Below are positions 25,328-34,080 of a stretch of 64,000 nucleotides of DNA, piece after piece. The stretch covers positions 1-64,000 of the forward strand of contig JADJYY010000006.1 of the NCBI GenBank assembly GCA_016719465.1. The letters are read 5' to 3'. Each line of letters begins with the position of its first letter. Positions within the stretch are counted from its first letter, which is position 1. Below the pieces are notes generated by a model. It was not told where the DNA came from and did not search any database. It saw nothing but the letters and a program-made list of their open reading frames with translations. Made by a program: the position numbers and the translations under genes. Origin of the DNA: Hydrogenophilales bacterium. GTDB lineage: Bacteria > Pseudomonadota > Gammaproteobacteria > Burkholderiales > Thiobacillaceae.

Positions 25328-25825
25328 TCAGGGTTTGCGCGGCGAATCCGGTGGGGGCGGGACCAGCGGCGTCCTCGGATAACCCGCTTCATCCAGCAGG
25401 GTGTCCCAACTGCTGGTTTCGTAACCTTTCAGGTGGGACTTGCCGGCCACGATGACGGGTACTTCCATGGCGCCGACCAGTTTTTTCAGGGCCACGGCGT
25501 GTTCAGGATCCAGGGAGGGGTCCTTCAGGGTGAAGGCGATGCCGCGCCGCTTGAGATGATCGCGCGCCTGATCGCAGAAGGGACCGCAGTTGTTGGCATA
25601 GAGCACCACCGGGTTTTTCGCGTGGGCCTGCTTGCCGGCGAATGACTCCTTGTCCACCTCCACCACGTTGCCCTTGCCGCGGATGGTCTGGCTCTGTTTC
25701 GCGGATTTCGGCGGTGGCTGATCGGAGTAATACACGCCACCACGCTCGTCCACCCAACGGTAGACCTCGCCCGCATGAATGAAGGTGCTGGTCAGCGACA
25801 GCAGAATCAGTAAGCCCCTGGACAT
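25328..25825 (-). CDS. Exported DUF4124-glutaredoxin domain protein
   Basis: A 165-residue exported protein. After a signal peptide (LLILLSLTSTFIHA) comes a DUF4124 segment, GEVYRWVDERGGVYYSDQPP, found at the N-terminus of many betaproteobacterial periplasmic proteins. A glutaredoxin-like domain follows with VVLYANNCGPFCDQARDHL, giving a C-x-x-x-C rather than C-x-x-C active site. The cis-Pro region is AMEVPVIVAGKSHLKGYETS. A periplasmic thiol redox role is likely. It lies 23 bases upstream of the AsnB-like gene, so it may be the first gene of that operon, though its family is not glycan-specific. The tail PLVPPPPDSPRKP is disordered. Confidence 0.85.
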   Translation of the reverse strand: MSRGLLILLSLTSTFIHAGEVYRWVDERGGVYYSDQPPPKSAKQSQTIRGKGNVVEVDKESFAGKQAHAKNPVVLYANNCGPFCDQARDHLKRRGIAFTLKDPSLDPEHAVALKKLVGAMEVPVIVAGKSHLKGYETSSWDTLLDEAGYPRTPLVPPPPDSPRKP

Positions 25826-25975
25826 GGTTTTCTCCTTGAACAACCGAGGCGATTTTAGCCCGACTGTCGGGTTTGTATTCCTGGTTTGGCCGGGGGGTGA
25901 AGCGGATTTTTTATGAATGCATGTTGCCGGTTCCCCTGACTCAGGCCGCACCCACGGGGAGTGAGAAAGTCCACC

Positions 25976-26012
25976 CCACCCTCCCACCCTCCTCGCTGGT
26001 GGGGGAGGACGA
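25976..26012. repeat. Short copy of a C/G-rich palindromic intergenic repeat
   Basis: The tract CACCCTCCCACCCTCCTCGC followed by a TGGTGGGGGAGGACGAG arm resembles the longer repeats at 40984-41060 and 59199-59275. It lies in the gap between prlC and the DUF4124 gene (25826-26062). That gap otherwise shows only unremarkable sequence. This copy is short and the match is loose. Confidence 0.4.
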
Positions 26013-26062
26013 GAAGGTGAAGCTGTCCGTACCGGCGTGGAAGCCCGTCAGCGGCCTGCCGG

Positions 26063-28093
26063 TCACGCCATCCCGTTATGCCGCAGCAGCGCGTCGATGG
26101 TGGGCTCCCTGCCCCGGAAGGCCTTGAACGACTCGATGGCCGGCCGGGCACCGCCCTGGGCCAGGATCTCGCTCCAGAAGCGGTGGCCGATGTCGGGGTT
26201 GAGACCACCATTCTCCTCGAACAGGCTGTAGGCATCCGCCGACAGCACTTCCGCCCACTTGTAGCTGTAGTAGCCCGCCGCGTAGCCGCCGGCGAAGATG
26301 TGGGAGAAGTTGTTGGGGAAGCGGTTGTATTCCGGCGGATGCACCACGGCGACCCGTTGCCGGATCTCGCGCAGCAGGTCCAGGGCGGTCTTGCCCGGGG
26401 GCAGGTCGTGGTGCAGGTGCATGTCGAACAGGGCGAACTCGATCTGGCGCACGGTCTGCATGCCGGCCTGGAAGTTCTTGGCGGCCAGCATCTTGTCGAA
26501 CAGGTTCCTGGGCAGGGGTTCGCTGGTGTCCACGTGGCCGGTCATGTGCTTCACCACGTCCCATTCCCAGCAGAAGTTCTCCATGAACTGGGAGGGCAGT
26601 TCCACCGCGTCCCATTCCACGCCGTTGATGCCTGACACGCCCAGGTCCTCCACCCGGGTGAGCAGGTGGTGCAGGCCGTGGCCGAATTCGTGGAACAGGG
26701 TGATGACGTCGTCGTGGGTGAGCAGGGCCGGCTTGCCGCCGACGGGGCGGGTGAAGTTGCAGTTGAGGTAGGCGACCGGGGTCTGGATGCCCTCCCCTTT
26801 CCGGCACCGGGTGATGGCGTCGTCCATCCAGGCGCCGCCGCGCTTGGTGTCGCGGGCGTAGAGGTCCAGGTAGAACTGGCCGATCAATTGTCCGGAGCGG
26901 TCCCTGATGGCGTAGAACTTCACGTCCTCATGCCAGACCGGCGCCGCGTCCTCGCGGATGTCCAGGCCATACAGGGTTTCGATCACCCGGAACAGGCCGG
27001 CCAGGGCCCTGGGCTCCGGGAAGTACTGCTTCACCTCGTTCTCAGAGAAGGCATAGCGGGCTTCCCGCAGTTTCTCGCTGGCGAAGGCCACGTCCCAGGC
27101 CTGGAGGTCGGAGAGATTCAACTCGGCGGCGGCGTAGTCGCGCAGTTCCGCCATGTCGCGCTCGGCGTAAGGCTTGGCGCGGGTGGCCAGGTTTTCCAGG
27201 AAATCCAGGACTTCGGCTGGGGTTTCCGCCATCTTGGGCTCCAGGGAGACCTGGGCGTAGGAAGCGAAGCCCAGCAGCCGGGCGGCCTCGGCGCGCAGTT
27301 CCAGGATGCGGGCGATCAGGGGCGTGTTGTCCAGGGTTTCCGCTCCGTATTCCGAGGCGCGGGTGGTGTAGGCCCGGTACATCTCCTCGCGCAGGCCGCG
27401 GTTTTCGCAGTACTGCAGGATGGGCATGAAGGACGGGGCTTGCAGGTTGAGCTTGAAACCTGGAGTGTTGGCCAATGAGCCATCCGCTTCCGCCATTTCC
27501 CGGAACATGGCCTTGGCGTCGTCGGGCAGGCCGGCCAGTTCGGCTTCGTCCGCGATGAACTTGCTCCAGGCGTTGGTGGCGTCCAGCAGGTTTTCCTCGA
27601 ACTTGGCGGAGTGCTTGGAGAGTTCCTCCTGGATGGCCATGAAACGGGGCTTGTCGGCCTCGGGCAGCTCGGCGCCGCCCAGGCGGAAATCCCGCAGTTC
27701 GTTGTCCACGATCTTGCGTCGGGCGGGCGACAGCACGGCGTACTCATCGGAAGCGGCCAGGGCCTTGAACTTCAGGAACAGCCCCTCGTGCTGGCCCAGT
27801 TCGGCGTAGTACTGGGTGATCTTGGGCAGGTTGGCGTTGTAGACCTCGCGCAGTTCCGGGCCGTCCAGCACCGAATGCAGGTGGGAGACCTGGCCCCAGG
27901 CCCGGGACAGGCGCTCGTTGGCATCTTCCATGGGGGCGACGAAGGCCTCCCAGGTGGGCGGCGTGGCGGCGCCGCACAGGGTTTCCACCAGGGCGCGGTT
28001 CTCGCCCAGCAACTGATCCACGGCGGGCGTGACGTGTTCGGGTTTGACTTCGCTGTAGCGGGGCAGGCCGGAGAAATCGAGCAGAGGGTTCAT
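26063..28093 (-). CDS. prlC: Oligopeptidase A (M3 family metallopeptidase)
   Basis: PrlC is a cytoplasmic zinc endopeptidase that degrades signal peptides and other short peptides. The 676-residue length is normal. The zinc-binding signature FHEFGHGLHHLLTR (H-E-F-G-H) is present, followed by the third ligand region GVEWDAVELPSQFMENFCWE. The substrate-binding Tyr/Gly loop is FAGGYAAGYYSYKWAEVL. Start ATG 28093 gives MNPLLDFSGLPRYSEVKPEH, matching homologues; in-frame upstream starts (28110, 28258) would add residues encoded by a dispersed repeat. It is transcribed toward the glycan operon but separated from it by about 240 bases. Confidence 0.95.
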   Translation of the reverse strand: MNPLLDFSGLPRYSEVKPEHVTPAVDQLLGENRALVETLCGAATPPTWEAFVAPMEDANERLSRAWGQVSHLHSVLDGPELREVYNANLPKITQYYAELGQHEGLFLKFKALAASDEYAVLSPARRKIVDNELRDFRLGGAELPEADKPRFMAIQEELSKHSAKFEENLLDATNAWSKFIADEAELAGLPDDAKAMFREMAEADGSLANTPGFKLNLQAPSFMPILQYCENRGLREEMYRAYTTRASEYGAETLDNTPLIARILELRAEAARLLGFASYAQVSLEPKMAETPAEVLDFLENLATRAKPYAERDMAELRDYAAAELNLSDLQAWDVAFASEKLREARYAFSENEVKQYFPEPRALAGLFRVIETLYGLDIREDAAPVWHEDVKFYAIRDRSGQLIGQFYLDLYARDTKRGGAWMDDAITRCRKGEGIQTPVAYLNCNFTRPVGGKPALLTHDDVITLFHEFGHGLHHLLTRVEDLGVSGINGVEWDAVELPSQFMENFCWEWDVVKHMTGHVDTSEPLPRNLFDKMLAAKNFQAGMQTVRQIEFALFDMHLHHDLPPGKTALDLLREIRQRVAVVHPPEYNRFPNNFSHIFAGGYAAGYYSYKWAEVLSADAYSLFEENGGLNPDIGHRFWSEILAQGGARPAIESFKAFRGREPTIDALLRHNGMA

Positions 28094-28118
28094 GGTGGCG
28101 GTGGATTCCATTAGGTAT

Positions 28119-28199
28119 GTCACCCCGGCGCAGGCCGGGGTCCAGGGAGTTGCTGGATTCCGGCTTGCCCCCTCGCGGGGATAAACGCCGGAATGACGG
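28119..28199. repeat. Dispersed repeat, copy 1 of the GTCACCCCGGCG family
   Basis: The unit starts GTCACCCCGGCGCAGGCCGG, continues with TCCAGGG and CTGGATTCCGGC, and ends ACGCCGGAATGACGG. Its ends are complementary (ACCCCGGCG with CGCCGGAAT-like sequence), so the element can fold. A second copy is at 42604-42672. Such units are scattered between genes in many betaproteobacteria. Here it lies in the divergent gap between prlC and the carbonic anhydrase gene. Confidence 0.65.
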
Positions 28200-28295
28200 A
28201 ATTGAGAGGAGAGGTCAGGCCGACGAAATGAGTATCGGACCAAAGACGCTGATTTCAAGGCATAGTTTCAGGCAATTTCATTGTCATTTTCGATC

Positions 28296-28823
28296 ATGGC
28301 CCTCGAATCCTACCGCGAGCAGATGCCCCGCCTGGGCCGGGACGTCTATATCCACCCCACCGCCACGGTGATCGGCGATGTGGAACTGGGCGATGAGACC
28401 TCCATCTGGCCCAATGTGGTGATCCGGGGCGACGTGAACCGGATCCGCGTCGGCGCCCGTTCGAATATCCAGGATGGTTCCATCCTGCACGTGAGCCATC
28501 GGCGGGCTTACGATCCGGAGGGCTCGCCCCTGTTCATCGGTCGCGACGTGTCCGTCGGCCACGGCGTGATCCTGCACGGCTGCATGATCGGCGACGAATG
28601 CCTGGTGGGCATGGGTTGCCTGGTCATGGACAAGGCCGTGCTGGAGCCCCGCGTGCTGCTGGGAGCGGGCAGCCTGGTGCCGGAAGGGCGGGTGCTCGAA
28701 TCCGGCTGGCTGTACCTGGGGCGTCCGGCCAGGGCGGTGCGGGAACTCGCGGCGGAAGAACTGGATTACTTCGCCTACCTGGCGGCCAACTACGTCAGGC
28801 TGGCGGCGGAATATCGTTCCTGA
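28296..28823 (+). CDS. Gamma-class carbonic anhydrase family protein (left-handed beta-helix)
   Basis: The 175-residue protein is built of hexapeptide repeats of the left-handed beta-helix: VYIHPTATVIGDVELGDE, SIWPNVVIRGDVNRIRVGAR, NIQDGSILHV, FIGRDVSVGHGVILHGCMIG. The zinc-binding His residues of the gamma carbonic anhydrase/YrdA group fit ILHVSH, SVGHG and LHG. Length and the C-terminal helix (ELAAEELDYFAYLAANYVRL) agree with this group, whose members hydrate CO2 or have unknown roles. ATG at 28296 is chosen over TTG 28281. It stands alone between divergent prlC and the convergent GAF gene. Confidence 0.92.
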   Translation: MALESYREQMPRLGRDVYIHPTATVIGDVELGDETSIWPNVVIRGDVNRIRVGARSNIQDGSILHVSHRRAYDPEGSPLFIGRDVSVGHGVILHGCMIGDECLVGMGCLVMDKAVLEPRVLLGAGSLVPEGRVLESGWLYLGRPARAVRELAAEELDYFAYLAANYVRLAAEYRS

Positions 28824-28871
28824 CGGATGGGGTTTCCCCCTGTGTAAAGGGAGGAAGGCATTCCGGATGCC

Positions 28872-29621
28872 TCAGCGTCCCCGCTCCATCCGCCTGGCGT
28901 GCCGGTTCAGGCTGCCGGTCAACTCCGAGATGATTTCCCCCGCCGCGTGGATGATCTGGTTGGGGGTGAAGCCGCAGTGGCGCAATTCCTTGTAGAAGCC
29001 CTTGGCCAGCATTTTCGCCACCTTGTCCGGGTCGTGGGCGGACAGGGCGGTGACCGTGTAGGCGTTGGCGCTGCCCTCCAGGGTGAGGGCCATCTGGGCG
29101 AAGCGGGAGTCCAGCATGCGCTCCAGGCGGCCAACCTGGATGGCGCGGGCGATGAGCAGGGCCGCCAGTTCCGCGGCCGCCAGATCATCGGCGGAGAAAA
29201 TTTCGCGATCGACGGGGTTGCTGATGTTGAGCACGCCGGCCGGTTCGCCGGCGAGAAACAGGGGGCAGGCCATGAAGGCGCCGGCATCGTCGGGACGCCG
29301 GGCGGTGGATTTCCAGGCGGAGCGGCCGATGCGGTTGACCCGCGCGCTGACGCCGGAGGCCAGCACCCGGCCGGCGACCCCCTGTCCGGGGGCCTGCTCC
29401 TCCTTCCAGGCGGCTTCCGGCAATTCCCCGTAAAGGGCGCTCAACTTGAGGCGCGAGCCCTTGCCATGGCCGGAATCCAGCAGCATGAGGGAGACGCGGC
29501 CGGCCGCCAGCAGTTCGCCGGCGATGCGGGTCAGGCGATACAGGTTGTCCTCGAAGCCGCCGCAGATCTGGAAGCCGGCGAGTTCGCGCAACTTGGCCTG
29601 GCGTAGTGTTTTGCGGTCCAT
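28872..29621 (-). CDS. GAF domain protein
   Basis: The 249-residue soluble protein has a central GAF domain: NLYRLTRIAGELLAAGRVSL, the strand LDSGHGKGSRLKLSALYGEL, GQGVAGRVLASG, and the hallmark ACPLFLAGEPAGVLNISNPV with FSADDLAAAELAALLIARAI. GAF domains bind small ligands or mediate sensing. No kinase, cyclase or HD domain accompanies it. The final 70 residues (DPDKVAKMLAKGFYKELRHC, HAAGEIISELTG) are a helical extension I do not recognise. It lies 68 bases downstream of the thioredoxin-like gene on the same strand, so it may be the tail of the purB-cnoX unit. Confidence 0.8.
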   Translation of the reverse strand: MDRKTLRQAKLRELAGFQICGGFEDNLYRLTRIAGELLAAGRVSLMLLDSGHGKGSRLKLSALYGELPEAAWKEEQAPGQGVAGRVLASGVSARVNRIGRSAWKSTARRPDDAGAFMACPLFLAGEPAGVLNISNPVDREIFSADDLAAAELAALLIARAIQVGRLERMLDSRFAQMALTLEGSANAYTVTALSAHDPDKVAKMLAKGFYKELRHCGFTPNQIIHAAGEIISELTGSLNRHARRMERGR

Positions 29622-29689
29622 GCGAAGGCTCCCAGACGGATGCTCGGGACGGAAGGATGGGATGTCCGGCGCCCGGCTCCAGCCGCGCG

Positions 29690-30547
29690 TCAGTTCAAGG
29701 CGCTGGCCAGCTTGCGCCGGTAGGCGGCCACCAGCTCGCCCTGGCCCCCCAGCATGTTGAACACGGCGAGGATGGTCTTGCGCGCCGCGTCGTCGTTCCA
29801 GTAACGGTCGCGGCGCACGATCTCCAGCAACGCGTCCAGCCCTTCCGCGTGACGACCGGCGGCCACCAGCAGATTGGCGAGTTGCATGCGCGGTTCCATG
29901 TCGTCGGGATCGGCGGCGATCCTCTCCCGCAGGCCGGCCTCGTCGCCGCCGCGCCGGCCATCCATGGCGAAGCTCAGCTTGGCGATGAGCTGCTGCGCCC
30001 GATCCTCCATGCGGGTGACGGCGGACAGGCTGTCCAGCAAGCGCCCGGCCTCCTCCAACTGGTCCAGGGACAGCAGGATGTCGGCGGCGTCCAGGCGCAC
30101 CGCCTCGTTGCCCGCGTCCAGCCCGGAGGCCTCCGCCAGCAGTTGCAGGGCCTTGGCGCTATCACCCTCGGCCCGGGCCAGGCTCGCCGCAGCCCGCAGT
30201 TCCTCGGCGGGGGAAGGAATGATGCGGGCCAGGAATGCCCGTACCTCCGCTTCCGGGATCGCGCCGGAGAACTCCTCCAGCAGTTCGCCGTTGAACACCG
30301 CCTTGACGCTGGGGATGCCGCGCACGCCGAACTGGGCGGCCAGGTCCTGGTTGTGGTCGGCGTTGATCTTGGCCAGGATGAACTTGCCCTGGTACTCCTC
30401 GGCGAGTTTTTCCAGGATGGGTTTCAGCACCTTGCAGGGGCCGCACCACTCGGCCCAGAAATCCATGACCACCGGGGTGCGCCTGGAGCCTTCCAGGACG
30501 ATTTCCTGGAAGTTGGATGCGTCGACGTCGTATGCGAAGTTGCCCAT
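29690..30547 (-). CDS. cnoX: Thioredoxin-TPR chaperedoxin (CnoX/YbbN-like)
   Basis: A thioredoxin fold (residues 1-110) with the active site VVMDFWAEWCGPCKVLKPIL is followed by a tetratricopeptide-like region. That region includes RAEGDSAKALQLLAEASGLD, EEAGRLLDSLSAV and LLVAAGRHAEGLDALLEIV. This layout and the 285-residue length match CnoX/YbbN, which protects unfolded proteins from hypochlorite and passes them to chaperones. E. coli YbbN has lost the C-G-P-C active site whereas this protein keeps it, like the thiol-active homologues. It is 9 bases downstream of purB, so the two are probably co-transcribed. Confidence 0.88.
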   Translation of the reverse strand: MGNFAYDVDASNFQEIVLEGSRRTPVVMDFWAEWCGPCKVLKPILEKLAEEYQGKFILAKINADHNQDLAAQFGVRGIPSVKAVFNGELLEEFSGAIPEAEVRAFLARIIPSPAEELRAAASLARAEGDSAKALQLLAEASGLDAGNEAVRLDAADILLSLDQLEEAGRLLDSLSAVTRMEDRAQQLIAKLSFAMDGRRGGDEAGLRERIAADPDDMEPRMQLANLLVAAGRHAEGLDALLEIVRRDRYWNDDAARKTILAVFNMLGGQGELVAAYRRKLASALN

Positions 30548-30556
30548 GTCGTGCTC

Positions 30557-31936
30557 TCAGTTCTTGCCGATGCGCCTGGCCAGGTCGGCGCCCTTGCCGG
30601 TGTAGCTGGCCGGCGTCATGGCCAGCAGGCGTTGCTTGGCTTCGTCCGGGATGGCCAGATCCAGGATGAACCGGGCCAGGGATTCCTTGGTGATGCCTTC
30701 CTGGCCCCGGGTCAGCTTCTTCAGTTGTTCGTAGGGCTTCTCCAGGCCGTAGCGGCGCATGACGGTCTGGATGGGCTCGGCCAGGACCTCCCAGTTGTGG
30801 TCCAGGTCCTCGGCCAGGCGGGCGGGATTGGCTTCCAGCTTGTTCAGGCCGCGCAGCAGGCTTTCGTAGCCGATCAGGGCGTAGCCCAGGGCGACGCCCA
30901 TGTTGCGCAGCACGGTGGAATCGGTGAGGTCCCGCTGCCAGCGGGAGATGGGCAGCTTCTCGGAAAGGTGACGCAGCAGGGCGTTGCTCAAGCCCAGGTT
31001 GCCCTCCGAGTTCTCGAAATCGATGGGGTTGACCTTGTGGGGCATGGTGGAGGAGCCCACCTCGCCTTCCTTCACCTTCTGCTTGAAGTAGCCCAGGGCG
31101 ATGTAGCCCCACACGTCCCGGTCCAGGTCGATGAGCACGGTGTTGATCCGGGCGCAGGCGTCGTACAGCTCGGCCATGTAGTCATGGGGCTCGATCTGGA
31201 TGGTGTAGGGGTTGAAGCTCAGGCCCAGGCTTTCCACGAAGCGCCAGGCGAAGGCTTCCCAGTCGAAGTCCGGATAGGCGGACAGGTGGGCGTTGTAGTT
31301 GCCCACGGCGCCGTTGATCTTGCCCAGGCAGGCGACCTCGGCGAAACGGTCCATGCCCCGGCGCAGCCGATACACCACGTTGGCCATCTCCTTGCCCAGG
31401 GTGGTGGGCGAGGCGGGCTGGCCATGGGTACGGGCCAGCATGGGCAGGTCGGCCAGATCCACGGCCAGTTCGGCCAGGCGGGCTTCCAGTTGCCGCATGG
31501 CCGGCAGCAGGACTTCCCGGCGGGCGTCGCGCAGCATGAGGGCGTGGGACAGGTTGTTGATGTCCTCGGAGGTGCAGGCGAAGTGGATGAACTCGCTCAC
31601 CCGGGTGACCTGGACGTTGCCGGCCAGCCTGTCCTTGAGGAAGTACTCCACAGCCTTGACGTCGTGGTTGGTGGTCTTCTCGTGGTCCTTCACCGCCTGG
31701 GCGTCGGCCAGGGAGAAATCGGCCGCCACGGCATCCAGCGCCGCCAGGGTGGCGGCCGAGAAGGCGGGCACCTCGGCGATGGCGGGTTCGGCGGCCAGGG
31801 CCTTGAGCCACTCGATTTCCACCTTGACGCGGTACTTGATCAGCCCGAATTCGCTGAAGTAGGGCGCCAGCTTGTCGCCGGCGCGGCGATAGCGGCCATC
31901 CAGGGGAGTCAGGGCGGTGAGCGTGGTCAAATCCAT
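30557..31936 (-). CDS. purB: Adenylosuccinate lyase
   Basis: PurB catalyses two fumarate eliminations in purine synthesis (SAICAR to AICAR and adenylosuccinate to AMP). The 459-residue protein has the fumarase/aspartase-superfamily signature GSSTMPHKVNPIDFENSEGN. It also has conserved region 1 (FIHFACTSEDINNLSHAL) and the His-containing LARTHGQPASPTTLGKEMAN. Length and start (MDLTTLTALTPLDGRYRRA) agree with the beta/gamma-proteobacterial form; the ATG at 31936 is preferred to the in-frame 31954. It sits 14 bases after the HDOD gene and 9 before cnoX. Confidence 0.97.
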   Translation of the reverse strand: MDLTTLTALTPLDGRYRRAGDKLAPYFSEFGLIKYRVKVEIEWLKALAAEPAIAEVPAFSAATLAALDAVAADFSLADAQAVKDHEKTTNHDVKAVEYFLKDRLAGNVQVTRVSEFIHFACTSEDINNLSHALMLRDARREVLLPAMRQLEARLAELAVDLADLPMLARTHGQPASPTTLGKEMANVVYRLRRGMDRFAEVACLGKINGAVGNYNAHLSAYPDFDWEAFAWRFVESLGLSFNPYTIQIEPHDYMAELYDACARINTVLIDLDRDVWGYIALGYFKQKVKEGEVGSSTMPHKVNPIDFENSEGNLGLSNALLRHLSEKLPISRWQRDLTDSTVLRNMGVALGYALIGYESLLRGLNKLEANPARLAEDLDHNWEVLAEPIQTVMRRYGLEKPYEQLKKLTRGQEGITKESLARFILDLAIPDEAKQRLLAMTPASYTGKGADLARRIGKN

Positions 31937-31950
31937 GTTGTTTCCTCGGT

Positions 31951-33468
31951 TCAAATCTTCTGGCGCAGGGCCAGCGCGGTCTGGTTGCGCAGGGTCTTGA
32001 TGAGGCCGAGCACCTGGGCCGACACCCGCAGGGATTCGCGCATCCGGTCGGCGTACAGCAGGGCCAGGGGCTTGCCCGCCACCACGACGGGCAGCAGCAG
32101 GAAGGCGTGGGCCTGGACCTTGCGCGCATACCAGTCGGGGATGCGGGTACGGATGTTATCCGCGGTGGCGTCGGAAATCAGGATGTCCTGGGCATTGGCG
32201 GTGGCGGCGTGGAATACGTCTGGGGCGAAGGAGAGGGGAATGCGGAAGTCGCCGCGCATGGCCATGGCGTTGGGGCCCAGCCCCACCCGGCCCACCAGGG
32301 ATTGGCTGGGCCGGTCCAGCACGCAGACCATGACGTGGTCGAACAGCTCGGTTCGGTACAGCACTTCCGCCACCATCTTGAAGACATCCGCCAGGTGGTA
32401 TTCCCCCAGCAGCATGGCGGTCATGTCCTGCATGCCGAGGGCGAGGACATCGGTGGGATCGTTGCCGGCGCATTCATCGGCGGCCTCTCCGGCCGGCGCC
32501 GTTTCCGCCTCCCCCCCGGGCCCGCCCGCCCCGCCAGACCCGGGTTTTGGCGGCAGGGGCAGGGAGGTGCTCTTGCTGATGTCCACGTTCAGGATCGCGG
32601 CTTCGCCGCGCAAGGTTTCCACCGCCTTGCGGGCGGCTTCCGCCAGGCTTTCCCGGCTGGTCTGGACCGCCTCGCGGTAGCGCAGGTAGAGCCCGTCGAG
32701 GGCCTGTTCCTGCTCCTCGGGGCGCTTGCCGGCCACGGTACGGTGCAGATCCCGGGCCAGGTTGGCGACGATCCTCAGGCGACCGCTGTCCGAGGCGGCC
32801 GGCCGGACGCCGGTCTCCTCCAGGGGCGACATGGCGTGCAGGATGGCGGGCGGAAAGTGCCAGTGCCTGGCGATGGCCAGGCCGAGCTGGTCGTAATCCG
32901 TCCCGAACACCCGCTGGGCCGCCGCCTGTTCGCTCAGCAACGCCTCTTCCATGAGCAGGGCGACCTGCCGGGTCTTGTCATAGAAATGGAAGCGGGCCAT
33001 GAGCCGGCCCAGTTCCCGGAACAAGGCGCTGATGAAGGCCTCCTCGCCGTCCCGCACCCCCGCGCTCGCGGCCAGCATGCGGCCGAGAATGCCCCGATAG
33101 AAGCTGTCCACCGCCTCGCCCTTGAGCTCGTCCACCTGGGCGCGGTCGTGCAGGTGCTCGAACAGCAGCAGCGACACCGCCGCGTTGCGAACCGCGTCGA
33201 AGCCCAGGATCACCACGGCGCGGGAGATGGTGCTGATGGGCTGGCTGCTGAACGAGCCGTAATGGGCGGCGTTGACCAACCTGAGCAGCTTCTTGGTGAG
33301 GGAGATGTCGCGCAGGATGATATCGGTGAGGATATTGGCGCGGCTGTTCTCGTCCCCCACCGCCCGGTTGATTTCGGCGATGGTGCGCGACAGGGCGGGG
33401 AAATCGTCGCCCTTGTCCATTTCGGCGAGCAGGAGCGCGAGGGGAGTCCTGGTTTCGGCTTCGGTCAT
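31951..33468 (-). CDS. HDOD-GAF regulatory protein
   Basis: The 505-residue protein has an N-terminal HDOD domain, a divergent HD-like signalling module: PALSRTIAEINRAVGDENSR, LTKKLLRLVNAAHYGS, ISRAVVILGFDAVRNAAVSL, ISALFRELGRLMARFHF. A Pro/Gly-rich linker (about residues 310-350) joins it to a GAF-like C-terminal domain with LGMQDMTAMLLGEYHLADVF and AHAFLLLPVVVAGKPLALLY. HDOD proteins mostly control c-di-GMP, motility or stress outputs without enzymatic activity. ATG 33468 is used because it lies 10 bases after the recR stop. That links the gene to the dnaX-ybaB-recR operon. Confidence 0.85.
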   Translation of the reverse strand: MTEAETRTPLALLLAEMDKGDDFPALSRTIAEINRAVGDENSRANILTDIILRDISLTKKLLRLVNAAHYGSFSSQPISTISRAVVILGFDAVRNAAVSLLLFEHLHDRAQVDELKGEAVDSFYRGILGRMLAASAGVRDGEEAFISALFRELGRLMARFHFYDKTRQVALLMEEALLSEQAAAQRVFGTDYDQLGLAIARHWHFPPAILHAMSPLEETGVRPAASDSGRLRIVANLARDLHRTVAGKRPEEQEQALDGLYLRYREAVQTSRESLAEAARKAVETLRGEAAILNVDISKSTSLPLPPKPGSGGAGGPGGEAETAPAGEAADECAGNDPTDVLALGMQDMTAMLLGEYHLADVFKMVAEVLYRTELFDHVMVCVLDRPSQSLVGRVGLGPNAMAMRGDFRIPLSFAPDVFHAATANAQDILISDATADNIRTRIPDWYARKVQAHAFLLLPVVVAGKPLALLYADRMRESLRVSAQVLGLIKTLRNQTALALRQKI

Positions 33469-33478
33469 GGCGGGGCGG

Positions 33479-34075
33479 TCAGACGGCACGCCGGTCCAGC
33501 AGGGCCTGGGCGATGGTCATGCCATCCACGTGTTCCAGTTCGCCGCCCGCCGGCAGGCCGCGGGCGATGCGGCTGACCTTGAGGCCTCGGGACTTCAGCA
33601 ACTCGCCGGCGTAGTGAGCGGTGGCCTCGCCCTCGGCGGTGAAGTTGGTGGCCAGGATGACTTCCTCCGTGACCCCGTCCCGGGCCCGCTCGATAAGACG
33701 CTCCAGGCCGATTTCCCTGGGGCCGATCCCGTCCAGGGGGGAGAGCCGGCCCATCAGCACGAAATAAAGCCCCTGGTAGGCCTGGGTTTCCTCCAGCCGG
33801 TTCAGGTCGGCGGGCATTTCCACCACGCACAGCTGGCGGTGGTCCCGCCGTGGGCTGGCGCAGATTTCGCATACGACCGCCTCGCTGAAATTGTTGCAGC
33901 GCTGGCAGTGCCGCAGCTGTTCCAGGGCGCCGGTCAGCGCCATGGACAGCCGCGCCGCGCCGTTGCGGTCCCGTTGCAGCAGGTGGTAGGCCATGCGCGC
34001 GGCGGATTTGGGCCCCACGCCGGGCAGCGCGCGCAGGGCCTCGATGAGGGCGCCGAGGGGGCCGGGAAGAAGCAT
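33479..34075 (-). CDS. recR: Recombination mediator RecR
   Basis: RecR with RecO and RecF loads RecA at gaps. The 198-residue protein shows the helix-hairpin-helix LRALPGVGPKSAARMAYHLL, the four-cysteine zinc finger HCQRCNNFSEAVVCEICASP, and the Toprim segment VVEMPADLNRLEETQAYQGL with LATNFTAEGEATAHYAGELL. It is full length. The ATG at 34075 is favoured over TTG at 34084. It lies in the widely conserved dnaX-ybaB-recR order, but the ybaB-recR gap holds an imperfect inverted repeat (34081-34147) close to the expected ribosome-binding region. Confidence 0.97.
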   Translation of the reverse strand: MLLPGPLGALIEALRALPGVGPKSAARMAYHLLQRDRNGAARLSMALTGALEQLRHCQRCNNFSEAVVCEICASPRRDHRQLCVVEMPADLNRLEETQAYQGLYFVLMGRLSPLDGIGPREIGLERLIERARDGVTEEVILATNFTAEGEATAHYAGELLKSRGLKVSRIARGLPAGGELEHVDGMTIAQALLDRRAV

Positions 34076-34080
34076 CAGGG

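Noticed and set aside
29606..32680. Plus-strand open frame of 1024 codons
   Set aside because: It lies opposite cnoX, purB and the HDOD gene, has low-complexity Gln/Gly/Val-rich composition and no family motifs; it is a shadow caused by high GC.
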